From Terrisporobacter mayombei (GTDB lineage: Bacteria > Bacillota > Clostridia > Peptostreptococcales > Peptostreptococcaceae): a stretch of 64,000 nt of DNA. The position numbers and the translations under genes are program-made. Below, in pieces: positions 8,525-17,018 of this stretch (its first letter is position 1; every line of letters starts with the position of its first letter). A model generated the notes under the pieces. The model was not told the DNA's origin and ran no database searches. It saw nothing but the letters and a program-made list of their open reading frames with translations. Location: contig NZ_JAHZMP010000003.1 in NCBI RefSeq assembly GCF_020748465.1, positions 62,001-126,000 on the forward strand, in the 5' to 3' direction.

Positions 8525-8707
8525 TCTCAATCATTCTATCTTCCTACTTTCCAAATAATCATTTAAAAGTTTATTGCTTATAGTAAGCATACCAATGCAC
8601 TGTTTCTATTAAGTTAAAAATCAAATGAAATAAATAAAACCTTTTTATAGTACTTGTTGTTATATTTTGTTAATTTTACTCATAAGACTTTCCATTACTA
8701 TAAAAAC

Positions 8708-8740
8708 AAAAAAAGTTGCTATGATTATTTCGCAACTTTT
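8708..8740 (-). terminator. Intrinsic terminator of the HD hydrolase gene
   Basis: Stem AAAAGTTGC/GCAACTTTT (8711-8719 with 8732-8740) followed on the minus strand by a T run, 8 bases past the stop codon. Confidence 0.85.
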
Positions 8741-8748
8741 AAATAATT

Positions 8749-9327
8749 TTAAAATTTATTTAATATTTTTGACTTCATACTAAGCTTTGTATCTTCATCA
8801 ATTATATTCCTCATTAATTTAATCTTCCCATTATCTTCAAAATACTGTGATCCATATTTCAAATTAAATTCATAATCAAAATCATCAGGATTTTTCCCTT
8901 GATTGTGTTGAACTATAGTTTCAAGTTTATCCATAGCTTTTACAAGCTTAGCTTCTTTTGTACAACACTCATTATATTCTTTCCACAAATCATATATTTT
9001 TCCACTTAAACTTTCTGGTAATGTTGTTAACATTCTTTTCATAGCTCTCTCTTCCATATGCGATTTATTATCATCTGCACTTTGCAGTTTTGCTGATATA
9101 TCACCATCATAAAGCTCACCTAAATCATGAACCAAACTCATCTTTATGGCTTTATTAATATCAACATCTTTAAAGTCCTCTTCTAAGACCATTAACAACA
9201 TTGCCAGCCTCCAAGAATGCTCTGCCGTAGATTCTCTTCGACCAGTTTTTGTCCAAGCAGTTCTTGTAACTGATTTTAAATTTTCTATTTCTTTTATAAA
9301 TTCAATAACTTGATTAGTATTATTCAT
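8749..9327 (-). CDS. HD-domain hydrolase (YfbR/HDDC2-like)
   Basis: The 192 residues carry the metal-binding HD signature: first histidine in STAEHSWRLAM (about 36), HDLGELYDGDI (about 68) and a later aspartate in KAMDKLETIVQ. Related COG1896 proteins are 5'-deoxynucleotidases or nucleotide phosphohydrolases. Exact substrate is not predictable. It is a single gene with its own terminator, between dfx and a MerR regulator. Confidence 0.85.
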   Translation of the reverse strand: MNNTNQVIEFIKEIENLKSVTRTAWTKTGRRESTAEHSWRLAMLLMVLEEDFKDVDINKAIKMSLVHDLGELYDGDISAKLQSADDNKSHMEERAMKRMLTTLPESLSGKIYDLWKEYNECCTKEAKLVKAMDKLETIVQHNQGKNPDDFDYEFNLKYGSQYFEDNGKIKLMRNIIDEDTKLSMKSKILNKF

Positions 9328-9440
9328 AGCAACTCTCCTATATATATGTTAATTATACTTTATCATAGACATATTATTAATTTACATGACATATGTCATT
9401 CATACATATACATTATATAGCCATATTAACTCAGTAAATT

Positions 9441-9553
9441 TTATTTCACGGGAATATAAAGACCAAAATAATCAATAGGACTTTCATCTTTATATACAGT
9501 TAATAACATTTGTCCAAGTATGGGACCAGATACATTAATATTATTTTCTATTA
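9441..9553 (-). pseudogene. Out-of-frame C-terminal part of the MerR regulator
   Basis: Just past the merR stop, the -1 frame reads on as LDKICEKIVIENNINVSG and ends DYFGLYIPVK with a stop at 9441-9443. This looks like the end of the GyrI-like effector domain expected of such regulators. A one-base deletion near the codons for YDN (about 9570-9580) would explain it. No slippery heptamer is visible, so I favour mutation or sequencing error over programmed frameshifting. Confidence 0.7.
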
Positions 9554-10258
9554 CTATTTTCTCACATATCTTATCCAATTATCATAAGCCTTGTCATCTA
9601 AAGCTATTACAGTATACATATATTGTTCTTCTGATATAAATTCAATACTTTTGCTTTCTATGTTATCTTTTATTTTTTCAATATTATCTGTTATAGTAAG
9701 ACCCCATTTGATCTTTTTCTCTGCATCATTATCAGATAAATCACCTTCATCTATTAAGAAAGAAAAGTTTATATAATCAAATATATATTGATCTATATTT
9801 TGAATTTTTTCTACAAGTTCTATAAAATCATTGAACTTATCTTCCTTTGTGATTTCTAAAAGGAAGTAGCTTTCTCTTTCATCTTTTACTATCTCTACTT
9901 TTTTAGAGTCATAAATACACTCTTCCACAGATATTTTCATCATTTCTAGTCTTCGTTGAACCTTCTTTAATTTTTCGATTTCTTTATGTATGTATATTTC
10001 TTTATCTTTAATAAGGCTTAAAACTTGTTCTGGAGAAGAGTCTTTCATTACCTCATCAATATCATTTAAAGAAAGATTTAATGTTTTATAAAAAATTATA
10101 TCTGTTAAGCAATTTAAATCTTCAATTTTATAATATCTATATCCATTATTTTTATATTTCTTAGGACTTAATAAACCTATATTATCATAATGCACCAAAG
10201 TGTCCCGGGAAATGTTGAACAACTTACTTACCTCTCCAATTAAATATTTATCTTTCAT
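9554..10258 (-). CDS. MerR family transcriptional regulator, C-terminally frameshifted
   Basis: The N-terminal MerR winged helix is clear: YLIGEVSKLFNISRDTLVHY and GLLSPKKYKNNGYRYY. A coiled coil (about 80-120) and an effector-binding domain follow. I choose the ATG at 10258 because AAAGGA lies 8 bases upstream. Translation stops after WIRYVRK at 9554, but about 36 further codons of plausible effector domain continue in the -1 frame to 9441. The encoded protein is therefore shortened unless the shift is an assembly error. Effector and target genes are unknown. Confidence 0.82.
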   Translation of the reverse strand: MKDKYLIGEVSKLFNISRDTLVHYDNIGLLSPKKYKNNGYRYYKIEDLNCLTDIIFYKTLNLSLNDIDEVMKDSSPEQVLSLIKDKEIYIHKEIEKLKKVQRRLEMMKISVEECIYDSKKVEIVKDERESYFLLEITKEDKFNDFIELVEKIQNIDQYIFDYINFSFLIDEGDLSDNDAEKKIKWGLTITDNIEKIKDNIESKSIEFISEEQYMYTVIALDDKAYDNWIRYVRK

Positions 10259-10354
10259 ATATGCCATCCTTTTTTAATCTCATATCTATATTTATATATT
10301 AGAAAAGTATTTAACATAATGCAATAAGTAAGTAAATTTGTAATCTCTCAACAT

Positions 10355-10394
10355 AAAAATAAACTACTTGGCATATGCCAAGTAGTTCATTTTT
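10355..10394. terminator. Palindromic terminator after cstA
   Basis: A 26-bp perfect palindrome (10362-10387, half AACTACTTGGCAT) followed by T-rich sequence on both strands. It lies 50 bases past the cstA stop on the minus strand. Confidence 0.75.
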
Positions 10395-10438
10395 TACTTG
10401 CTTCTAACTGGGGTTTCATATATTAATGTTATCATCTA

Positions 10439-11857
10439 TTAAGCTATATTTTGTTTATTACCTTCAGATTTTACTTTTCTTACTTTATTAAAGAATATAA
10501 CTGTGAAAATTAAACCTGCAACTAAACCTATTCCATTACCTATTGCTGGTGATAATTTAAATCCTTCTGGAGCTTGCATTATATAACTAAATGTTACTAC
10601 TGTCATGAATATTGCTGGTATAACAGTTATAAAATAGTTTTTATTAGCCTTAAGTAAGAACATTGTTCCTGTCCATAACATTATCATAGCTAATGTTTGG
10701 TTTGACCATGCAAAGTATCTCCATATTACGTTGAAATCTATAAATGTTAAAGCTACACCTACTGCAAATAAAGGTATTGCTATCATAAATCTATTTTTAA
10801 TTGCATCTTGTTTTATATTAAATGTGTCAGCTATTGTAAGTCTAGCACTTCTAAATGCTGTATCACCTGAAGTTATTGGACATGCTACAACTCCTAGTAT
10901 TGCTAGTCCTGCTCCTACTGATCCAAGTAAAGCAACTGACATTTCTTGAACACCTACTGCTGGATTTGTTCCATAAAGCGCTTGTAATTGTGGCTCACCA
11001 TGGAAGAATGCCATTGCAGCTGCTGCCCATATTAAAGCTATAATACCTTCTGCTACCATTGATCCGTAGAATACTGGTCTTATTTCTCTTTCATGCTCAA
11101 CACATCTAGCCATTAAAGGTGATTGTGTTGCATGGAATCCTGATATAGCACCACAAGCTATTGTTATAAATAAATATGGAAAAATTGATTTTCCACCTGG
11201 ATGTAAGTTAGTTAACGTTAATTCTGGTATATTGTAACCTTTTACTATTAACCCACCTGCTATACCAACAGCCATTATTATAAGTGCAGCTCCAAATACA
11301 GGATATATCTTTCCTATAACTTTGTCTATTGGAAGTATTGTTGCTAATATATAATAAACAAATATTACTACTACCCATACTGATGTATCAATTTTAGTTA
11401 AGTTATTTAGAAGTCCTGCTGGTCCAGTTACGAATACTACACCTACTAAAACTAATAATACTACACTAAATACTACCATCACTTTTCTTGCATTTTCCCC
11501 TAAGTAAATACCAACAAGTTCTGATGCCGATACACCTTTGTTTTTAAGTGATAAATAACCTGATAAAAAGTCATGTACACCACCTGCAAATATTGTTCCA
11601 AATACTATCCATAAAAATGCTGCCGGTCCAAATAATGCCCCTTGAATTGCCCCAAATATTGGTCCAAGCCCTGCGATGTTTAAAAATTGAATAAGGAATA
11701 TTTTCTTCCAATCCATTGGAACATAGTCAACTCCATCTTCTAAAGTTATTGCTGGAGTTTTTAATGAATCATCAATTCCAAACGTTCTTTCTACAAATCT
11801 TCCGTATAAAAAATAACCTAAAATTAAAATAACAATTGCACTAAAAAAAGTAATCAT
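10439..11857 (-). CDS. CstA family peptide/pyruvate transporter
   Basis: Carbon-starvation CstA/BtsT family membrane protein of about 472 residues with many helices. Typical motifs are QFLNIAGLGPIFGAIQGALF, GGVHDFLSGYLS, CGAISGFHATQSPLMARC and VACPITSGDTAFRSAR. I take the ATG at 11857 because AGGGAGTAGGAATT precedes it; an upstream in-frame ATG at 11908 has no RBS. Escherichia coli relatives carry pyruvate or peptides. The LytS/LytR-type pair directly upstream is arranged like BtsSR, which senses pyruvate and induces its transporter. The same logic is likely here. Confidence 0.9.
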   Translation of the reverse strand: MITFFSAIVILILGYFLYGRFVERTFGIDDSLKTPAITLEDGVDYVPMDWKKIFLIQFLNIAGLGPIFGAIQGALFGPAAFLWIVFGTIFAGGVHDFLSGYLSLKNKGVSASELVGIYLGENARKVMVVFSVVLLVLVGVVFVTGPAGLLNNLTKIDTSVWVVVIFVYYILATILPIDKVIGKIYPVFGAALIIMAVGIAGGLIVKGYNIPELTLTNLHPGGKSIFPYLFITIACGAISGFHATQSPLMARCVEHEREIRPVFYGSMVAEGIIALIWAAAAMAFFHGEPQLQALYGTNPAVGVQEMSVALLGSVGAGLAILGVVACPITSGDTAFRSARLTIADTFNIKQDAIKNRFMIAIPLFAVGVALTFIDFNVIWRYFAWSNQTLAMIMLWTGTMFLLKANKNYFITVIPAIFMTVVTFSYIMQAPEGFKLSPAIGNGIGLVAGLIFTVIFFNKVRKVKSEGNKQNIA

Positions 11858-11931
11858 AATTCCTACTCCCTCTATAGTTTTTTGTAGAGATTTGTATTTT
11901 TTTATCATTTTTAATCTCTATACCAAAATAA

Positions 11932-11961
11932 TACTATTTCTAACGCGGAAAACTATTTCTT
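11932..11961 (-). promoter_or_regulatory. Direct repeats upstream of cstA, probable LytTR binding site
   Basis: The 9-mer ACTATTTCT (plus strand) occurs at 11933-11941 and again at 11952-11960, 19 bases apart, some 75-100 bases before the cstA start. LytTR regulators bind paired short direct repeats about two helical turns apart near the -35 region. The regulator gene is immediately upstream. Function is inferred. Confidence 0.5.
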
Positions 11962-11997
11962 ATGTACGAATTGTCATAAATTATACATGAATTGCAT

Positions 11998-12726
11998 TTA
12001 TATATTCATAAGTTGCCTAAATAATTTAACCCTACCCCTACTTACAGTTATCTCATATTTTCCTTTGTTTAGTTTTAATATATATGTATTGTTAAACCAA
12101 GGTATTATCTCTTCTATTTTTTCTAAATTTACCAAATAAGATCTATGGCTTCTAAAAAAACTATCATTATTAATTGTTTTTTCTACTTCTGATATACATT
12201 CTCTTATTTCATATTCTTCATCTTTAGTAAAAATATGTGTATATCTTTCTCTTGCTTCACAGTAATAAATATCATGCACATCAACTATGTGAATTTTATC
12301 ATTTTTCCAAAGGCTTATTTTATTACTAACCTTTTGATACTCAATTTTATCTTTACAATTATCTTCAAGGATAGCATTTTTTAGTTTATCTAACATTGAA
12401 ATTATTCTTTCATCAGAATATGGTTTTAAAATATAATCAAAAGTATCTAAATTAAATGCCTCCACTGCATAATTATCATAAGCAGTTATAAAAACTATTT
12501 TTGGTTTTCTTTCAAATTTATTTATGGTTTTTGCTAAAAGCATTCCATCTAATTTTGGAATATTAATGTCTAGGAATATGGCATCTAATGTACTTTCTTG
12601 TATAAAATTAAGTACATCTAATCCGTTATCAAATTCATCCATAATCTCCATTTCTGTATATTTTTCAATAAAATATCTTAACTCTTTTCTTGCTGGATAT
12701 TCATCATCAACTATAATAACTTTCAT
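11998..12726 (-). CDS. LytTR family response regulator
   Basis: The 242 residues have a receiver domain (acidic pocket VDDEYP, phosphoacceptor aspartate in LDAIFLDINIP about 55, lysine in YDYILKPYSD). A LytTR DNA-binding domain follows (YYCEARERYTHIFT, FFRSHRSYLVNL). It lies 3 bases downstream of the sensor gene. With the CstA transporter next downstream, the unit resembles BtsR/YehT and probably activates cstA through the direct repeats at 11932-11961. Confidence 0.92.
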   Translation of the reverse strand: MKVIIVDDEYPARKELRYFIEKYTEMEIMDEFDNGLDVLNFIQESTLDAIFLDINIPKLDGMLLAKTINKFERKPKIVFITAYDNYAVEAFNLDTFDYILKPYSDERIISMLDKLKNAILEDNCKDKIEYQKVSNKISLWKNDKIHIVDVHDIYYCEARERYTHIFTKDEEYEIRECISEVEKTINNDSFFRSHRSYLVNLEKIEEIIPWFNNTYILKLNKGKYEITVSRGRVKLFRQLMNI

Positions 12727-12729
12727 TTC

Positions 12730-13926
12730 TTACCTCCCCACATAGAACTCTATTAAGGTTCCACTGTCTAGTTTTTTTATGTCTAATCCTCTATGATAAT
12801 ATAATTTTAGTCTTAAGTGTACATTATAAAGTCCTATTTTATTTTCAGGCATATTCCCTGAATACAAATCTTCTATAACTTTATCATCTATTCCTATGCC
12901 ATCATCTTCAACAGATACTTTAACCTTTTCTCCTAGATCCTTAACAGAAACAATTACTTGTCCACTTTTATTTTTCTCCTTACTTAGAATTCCATGAATA
13001 ATGGCATTTTCAACTAGTGGTTGAATAATTAAACTTGGTATTTTAACATCCACATCATCTATATCATAAATAACCTTTAGTTTTTCACCAAATCGTGCTT
13101 TTTCTATTTCTACAAAGGACTTTACTTGATCTATTTCTTTTTTTATACTTATGGGTTTATCGTTAAATTCTAAGTTATGTCTAAGATAAGTAGATAAGCT
13201 TATTATAAGCTCTCTTGCTTTTTGAGGGTCAAAACGTATAAATGATGCTATTGTATTTAAGGCGTTGAATATAAAATGTGGATTAATCTGTCTTTGAAGA
13301 GATGTTATTTCTGCTTTTTTTCTTACCTCTATCTCTTTTTTATCTTTTTCTATTACTTGTACAATAGACACCATAAAACCTATCCCTAATTGTCCAACAA
13401 TAAGAGGTAAGTATATGGCCCTTATAATATCAATAGCTAAGTCTGTGGGTTTTGAAATAAAATATATTAAAAGTATTGTTATATTCTCTGAAATCATACC
13501 AATTAAAATTCCCCAAAAAGCCCTTGATGATTTTGGGATTTTTTTATGTGCAATACCAGATAATATTCCTGCCATGATACTCGATATAAAACAAGGTACA
13601 GATGTCATTCCCCCTGAATCAATAAAATACCTATGCGCTCCTGCAATAAATCCTGCTGGAATACTAACAACAGGTCCAAATAATATTCCGCCAGATACTA
13701 TAGATATTATTCTTGTATTTACAATAGATCCTTTATAATGAATTCCATTATATGTTGCCATTATTGCCAAAGAAGTAAATATTATAGATATAACAGCTAA
13801 ATCTTTTTTACTGTATTTTTCTTTTTCAAAAATGCTTTTAAATGTATTTAATCTACTAATTAATAGAAATAGCATTACTAATAAACTTGTCTTTTCCATT
13901 AATGCTATTAAATAATCTGTTTTCAT
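12730..13926 (-). CDS. LytS-type sensor histidine kinase
   Basis: A 398-residue kinase whose N-terminal half has about five membrane helices of the 5TM-LYT sensor type (GGILFGPVVSIPAGFIAGAHRY is typical; residues about 75-100). The His-kinase box INPHFIFNALNTIASFIRF (about 210-230) and an ATPase domain with N box VENAIIHGI and G box GIGIDD follow. RBS AAAGGAGG precedes the ATG. It pairs with the adjoining LytTR regulator; by analogy with BtsS the ligand may be extracellular pyruvate, which is inference. Confidence 0.92.
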   Translation of the reverse strand: MKTDYLIALMEKTSLLVMLFLLISRLNTFKSIFEKEKYSKKDLAVISIIFTSLAIMATYNGIHYKGSIVNTRIISIVSGGILFGPVVSIPAGFIAGAHRYFIDSGGMTSVPCFISSIMAGILSGIAHKKIPKSSRAFWGILIGMISENITILLIYFISKPTDLAIDIIRAIYLPLIVGQLGIGFMVSIVQVIEKDKKEIEVRKKAEITSLQRQINPHFIFNALNTIASFIRFDPQKARELIISLSTYLRHNLEFNDKPISIKKEIDQVKSFVEIEKARFGEKLKVIYDIDDVDVKIPSLIIQPLVENAIIHGILSKEKNKSGQVIVSVKDLGEKVKVSVEDDGIGIDDKVIEDLYSGNMPENKIGLYNVHLRLKLYYHRGLDIKKLDSGTLIEFYVGR

Positions 13927-14020
13927 ATGATTCCTCCTTTGTCCTCCACGTTAAGTATATATTACCACTTTATTTTATTCTAAATAAACAATCAATTAAT
14001 ATATATAATTTATTTCATCA

Positions 14021-14053
14021 AAAAAGGGCATATCAAAAATGATACTACCCTTA
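14021..14053 (-). terminator. Intrinsic terminator of niaR
   Basis: Hairpin with arms ending AAGGG/CCCTT and inner TATCA/TGATA, followed by TTTTTT on the minus strand, 14 bases past the stop. Confidence 0.75.
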
Positions 14054-14066
14054 ATAAGTTTAAATT

Positions 14067-14576
14067 TTATAATAATATGTTTACTTCTTTTAATTCCTTT
14101 TTTATTTCTTCTAAAGTATTTTCATCTGTTACTTCTATTGTGTGAACATGATAATTTTGTGTTAAACTTGATAATTGTTTAAATCCATTTTTTTTACTAT
14201 TTTCCATAAATATTTTAAGGTCTCTATTTGATGCAAGATTTAATTCAGCTTTTATAGTTCCATATGTAGGGTGATCTACTATAACATCCTTCACCTTTCC
14301 ACCTAAATCAATAATTGTTTGTAATTCTAATAAAAGATTCTCATCATTGTAATGATTCTTACATTTTATTTTAAATTCTTGATTTCTTATAGTGTATATT
14401 ATATATCCAGTAGATGTAGCTAATATATCAATTCCAGAAGCTCTTAATAATGCAATATCCTTTACAACAATTTGTCTTGTTACATTAAGTTCTTTTGCTA
14501 AATCTACACCTTTAACTGGTCTATTAGATGTTTTTAGTATATGTAGTAATTTTTCTCTTCTTTCATTGCTATTCAT
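14067..14576 (-). CDS. niaR: NiaR-type NAD biosynthesis repressor
   Basis: The 169 residues comprise an N-terminal HTH_11 winged helix (RREKLLHILKTSNRPVKG, VDLAKELNVTRQIVVKDIAL). The 3H domain follows, named for three conserved histidines, seen in KNHYNDENLL, VDHPTYGTI and YHVHTIEV. NiaR/YrxA represses de novo NAD genes when nicotinate is available and binds metal through the histidines. It is divergent from nadABC and a large palindrome covers the nad promoter, so self-consistent local regulation is likely. Confidence 0.93.
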   Translation of the reverse strand: MNSNERREKLLHILKTSNRPVKGVDLAKELNVTRQIVVKDIALLRASGIDILATSTGYIIYTIRNQEFKIKCKNHYNDENLLLELQTIIDLGGKVKDVIVDHPTYGTIKAELNLASNRDLKIFMENSKKNGFKQLSSLTQNYHVHTIEVTDENTLEEIKKELKEVNILL

Positions 14577-14724
14577 AACACACCTTCTTCTTAAATAATC
14601 AGTTTATCTATCTTTTTACTATTCTATATAGATTTTTAATATAAATCAATAGGTCATTTATTATACTTACTTTACAATATATCAACATTGTATATTATTA
14701 AGTTTTTAACTATTGTATTTTTTG

Positions 14725-14753
14725 TTGTGTAGTAATAACTGCGGTGTTATAAT
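14725..14753 (+). promoter_or_regulatory. Promoter of nadABC
   Basis: TTGTGT (14725-14730), a 17-base spacer and a consensus TATAAT (14748-14753), 57 bases before the nadA start. The -10 lies inside the left arm of the operator palindrome. Confidence 0.65.
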
Positions 14754-14794
14754 GTTTTTACAAGTGTATATACACTTGTAAAAACATTATAACA
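14745..14794. promoter_or_regulatory. 50-bp perfect palindrome, probable NiaR operator
   Basis: I compared the two halves base by base around the centre 14769/14770. All 25 positions are complementary, from TGTTATAATG... on the left to ...CATTATAACA on the right. The core reads ACAAGTGTATATACACTTGT. It covers the -10 element and start region of nadABC. With niaR divergently encoded, NiaR binding is the simplest explanation; the extra length beyond a usual operator is unusual. Confidence 0.75.
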
Positions 14795-14809
14795 GAAAAG
14801 GGTGTAAAT

Positions 14810-15736
14810 ATGAGGAATATTTTAAAAGAAAATATTTTACAGTTAAAAAAAGAAAAAAACGCTATAATACTTGCTCATCTATATGAGCCTGATGAAATAC
14901 AAGAAATCGCTGATTATGCTGGAGATTCATATTATTTGAGCAAAATTGCTCGTGATTGTGAAGAAGAACTAATTATATTCTGCGGAGTAAAGTTTATGGG
15001 GGAAAGTGCTAAAATTTTATCTCCACACAAAAAAATTATCTTACCAGCTACTAATGCTGGATGTCCAATGGCTGATATGGCTAATGCTTCTGATTTAGAA
15101 GAAATGATAGAAAAATATCCAAATGCTTTTAAAGTATGTTACATAAATTCATCTTATGAAGTTAAAGCCCTTTGTGATGTTTCTGTTACTTCATCTAGTG
15201 CTTTAGATATTTTAAAAAATGTGCCTAATAAAGAAATTTTATTTTTACCAGATAGAAATTTAGGTGGTTACATAGCTGAATTTTTCCCTGAAAAAGAATT
15301 TATTTTATGGCAAGGCTTCTGCCCTACTCATGAAAGACTTACTTCTGAGGAAGTATTACAGGCTAAGAAATATCATCCAAATGTGAAAATTTTAGCTCAT
15401 CCAGAATGTAACAAACCAGTTAGAGACTTGGCTGATTATATCGGAAGCACAAGTGGAATCATAAACTATGCTACAAAATGTGAAGATGAAGAATTTATAA
15501 TTTGTACAGAGGAAGGTATTTTGTATGAATTAAATAAAAGAAATCCTAATAAGAAGTTTTATTTCCCTGAAAGAATGATTTGTCCTAACATGAAAAAAAC
15601 TTCTTTGGAAAAAGTTTATGATGCTTTATGTGGAAAAATAGATGAAGTTATTCTAGATAAAGAAATATCAGAAAAAGCTTTAACATCTCTAGAAAACATG
15701 CATAAATTAGGGGAGATGGTTCTTTGTGGAAAATAA
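14810..15736 (+). CDS. nadA: Quinolinate synthase A
   Basis: Condenses iminoaspartate with dihydroxyacetone phosphate to quinolinate, using a [4Fe-4S] cluster. The 308 residues show the three cluster cysteines in NAGCPMADM (about 84), WQGFCPTHE (about 170) and MICPNMKK (about 260). The substrate segments AHLYEPDEIQ and FCGVKFMGESAKIL are also present. It is the first gene of nadABC under the NiaR-type operator, with RBS AGGGTG, and overlaps nadB by 11 bases. Confidence 0.95.
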   Translation: MRNILKENILQLKKEKNAIILAHLYEPDEIQEIADYAGDSYYLSKIARDCEEELIIFCGVKFMGESAKILSPHKKIILPATNAGCPMADMANASDLEEMIEKYPNAFKVCYINSSYEVKALCDVSVTSSSALDILKNVPNKEILFLPDRNLGGYIAEFFPEKEFILWQGFCPTHERLTSEEVLQAKKYHPNVKILAHPECNKPVRDLADYIGSTSGIINYATKCEDEEFIICTEEGILYELNKRNPNKKFYFPERMICPNMKKTSLEKVYDALCGKIDEVILDKEISEKALTSLENMHKLGEMVLCGK

Positions 15737-17018
15737 ATATGTAGACGTTTTAGTAGTTGGATCTGGTGTAGCTGGACTATATTGTGCACTAAATCTTCGC
15801 CAAGATTTAGATGTAATGGTAGTTTCAAAGGATAAGATAGATTGTACTAATACATCTTTAGCTCAGGGTGGTATTTCTGTAGCTAGAGGTTTAGACGATG
15901 TTCCATTTTTTACAGAAGATACTTTAAAAGCTGGTAAATATGAAAATGATATTCATGCTGTAAATGTGCTAACAAATGAATCTATTGAAAACGTAGATTA
16001 CCTAGTCTCTTTGGGACTTGATGTTGATAAAGATGAAGATGGTAATTGGGATTATACAAAAGAAGGTGCTCACTGTATAAATAGAATTATACACACACAA
16101 GATAACACTGGAGAAAATGTTGAAAAAACTCTTGTAAAAAATGCTTTTCGACGTAAAAATATAAGAATTTTAGAGGATACATTCCTTGTTGATATAATTG
16201 AAAGAAACGACAAATGTATTGGTGCTATATTATTAAAAAATAAAGAACAAATCAATGTATTTGCTAAATTTGTAGTTCTTGCTTGTGGTGGAATTGGTGG
16301 TTTATATAAAAATTCTACTAGTCAAAGAATTTTAAGAGGAGATGGTTTAGCTGTAGCCCTTAGACATAAAATAGAACTTAAAGATATTAATTATATTCAA
16401 ATTCACCCAACTGCTTTTTATGATGAATCTGGGGATGAAAGAAGATTTTTGATATCTGAATCTGTAAGAGGTGAAGGTGGAAAACTTTACAATATTAATG
16501 GAGAAAGATTTGTGGACGAACTTCAACCTAGGGACGTGGTGTCTGAGGCAATTTTCAATGAAATGAAAAAAACTAATACACCTTATGTGTATCTTGATAT
16601 TAGTTTCTTAAATGAAGAATATCTTAAAAATCGCTTCTCTACTATTTATAATAAATGTTTAGAAAAAGGCACTGATATTACAAAAGAGCCTATAAAAGTT
16701 TCTCCTGCTCAACATTATTTTATGGGTGGTATAAAAGTTGATTTAAGTAGTGAAACTTCCATGAAAAATCTATATGCTGTTGGCGAAACTGCTTGTACAG
16801 GAATTCATGGTGCCAATAGACTTGCTAGTAACTCTTTACTTGAAGGCCTTGTTTTCTCTAAAAGAGCTGCCCAAAATATTAATGAAAGTATAGATGAATT
16901 TAATCTGACAAAAGTGGATATTGATGAAATATATACTAGCAGAGAAGAAATAGAAGAAGAAAATGGACTCATAGTTGTGAATGCTATTAAAGATAAGGGT
17001 GGAGTTATAGATGATTAA
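15726..17018 (+). CDS. nadB: L-aspartate oxidase
   Basis: FAD enzyme making iminoaspartate for NadA. The 430 residues have an FAD dinucleotide fold (VVGSGVAGLYCAL), the NTSLAQGGISVA segment and the active-site region IQIHPTAF with SESVRGEGG. The C-terminal FAD motif ETACTGIHGANRLASNSLLE completes the fold. It is shorter than the about 530-residue enterobacterial form, lacking the helical C-terminal domain; this short form is common in clostridia as I recall. Start is GTG at 15726 with AGGGGAG 10 bases upstream. In anaerobes fumarate is the likely electron acceptor (inference). Confidence 0.93.
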   Translation: MENKYVDVLVVGSGVAGLYCALNLRQDLDVMVVSKDKIDCTNTSLAQGGISVARGLDDVPFFTEDTLKAGKYENDIHAVNVLTNESIENVDYLVSLGLDVDKDEDGNWDYTKEGAHCINRIIHTQDNTGENVEKTLVKNAFRRKNIRILEDTFLVDIIERNDKCIGAILLKNKEQINVFAKFVVLACGGIGGLYKNSTSQRILRGDGLAVALRHKIELKDINYIQIHPTAFYDESGDERRFLISESVRGEGGKLYNINGERFVDELQPRDVVSEAIFNEMKKTNTPYVYLDISFLNEEYLKNRFSTIYNKCLEKGTDITKEPIKVSPAQHYFMGGIKVDLSSETSMKNLYAVGETACTGIHGANRLASNSLLEGLVFSKRAAQNINESIDEFNLTKVDIDEIYTSREEIEEENGLIVVNAIKDKGGVIDD

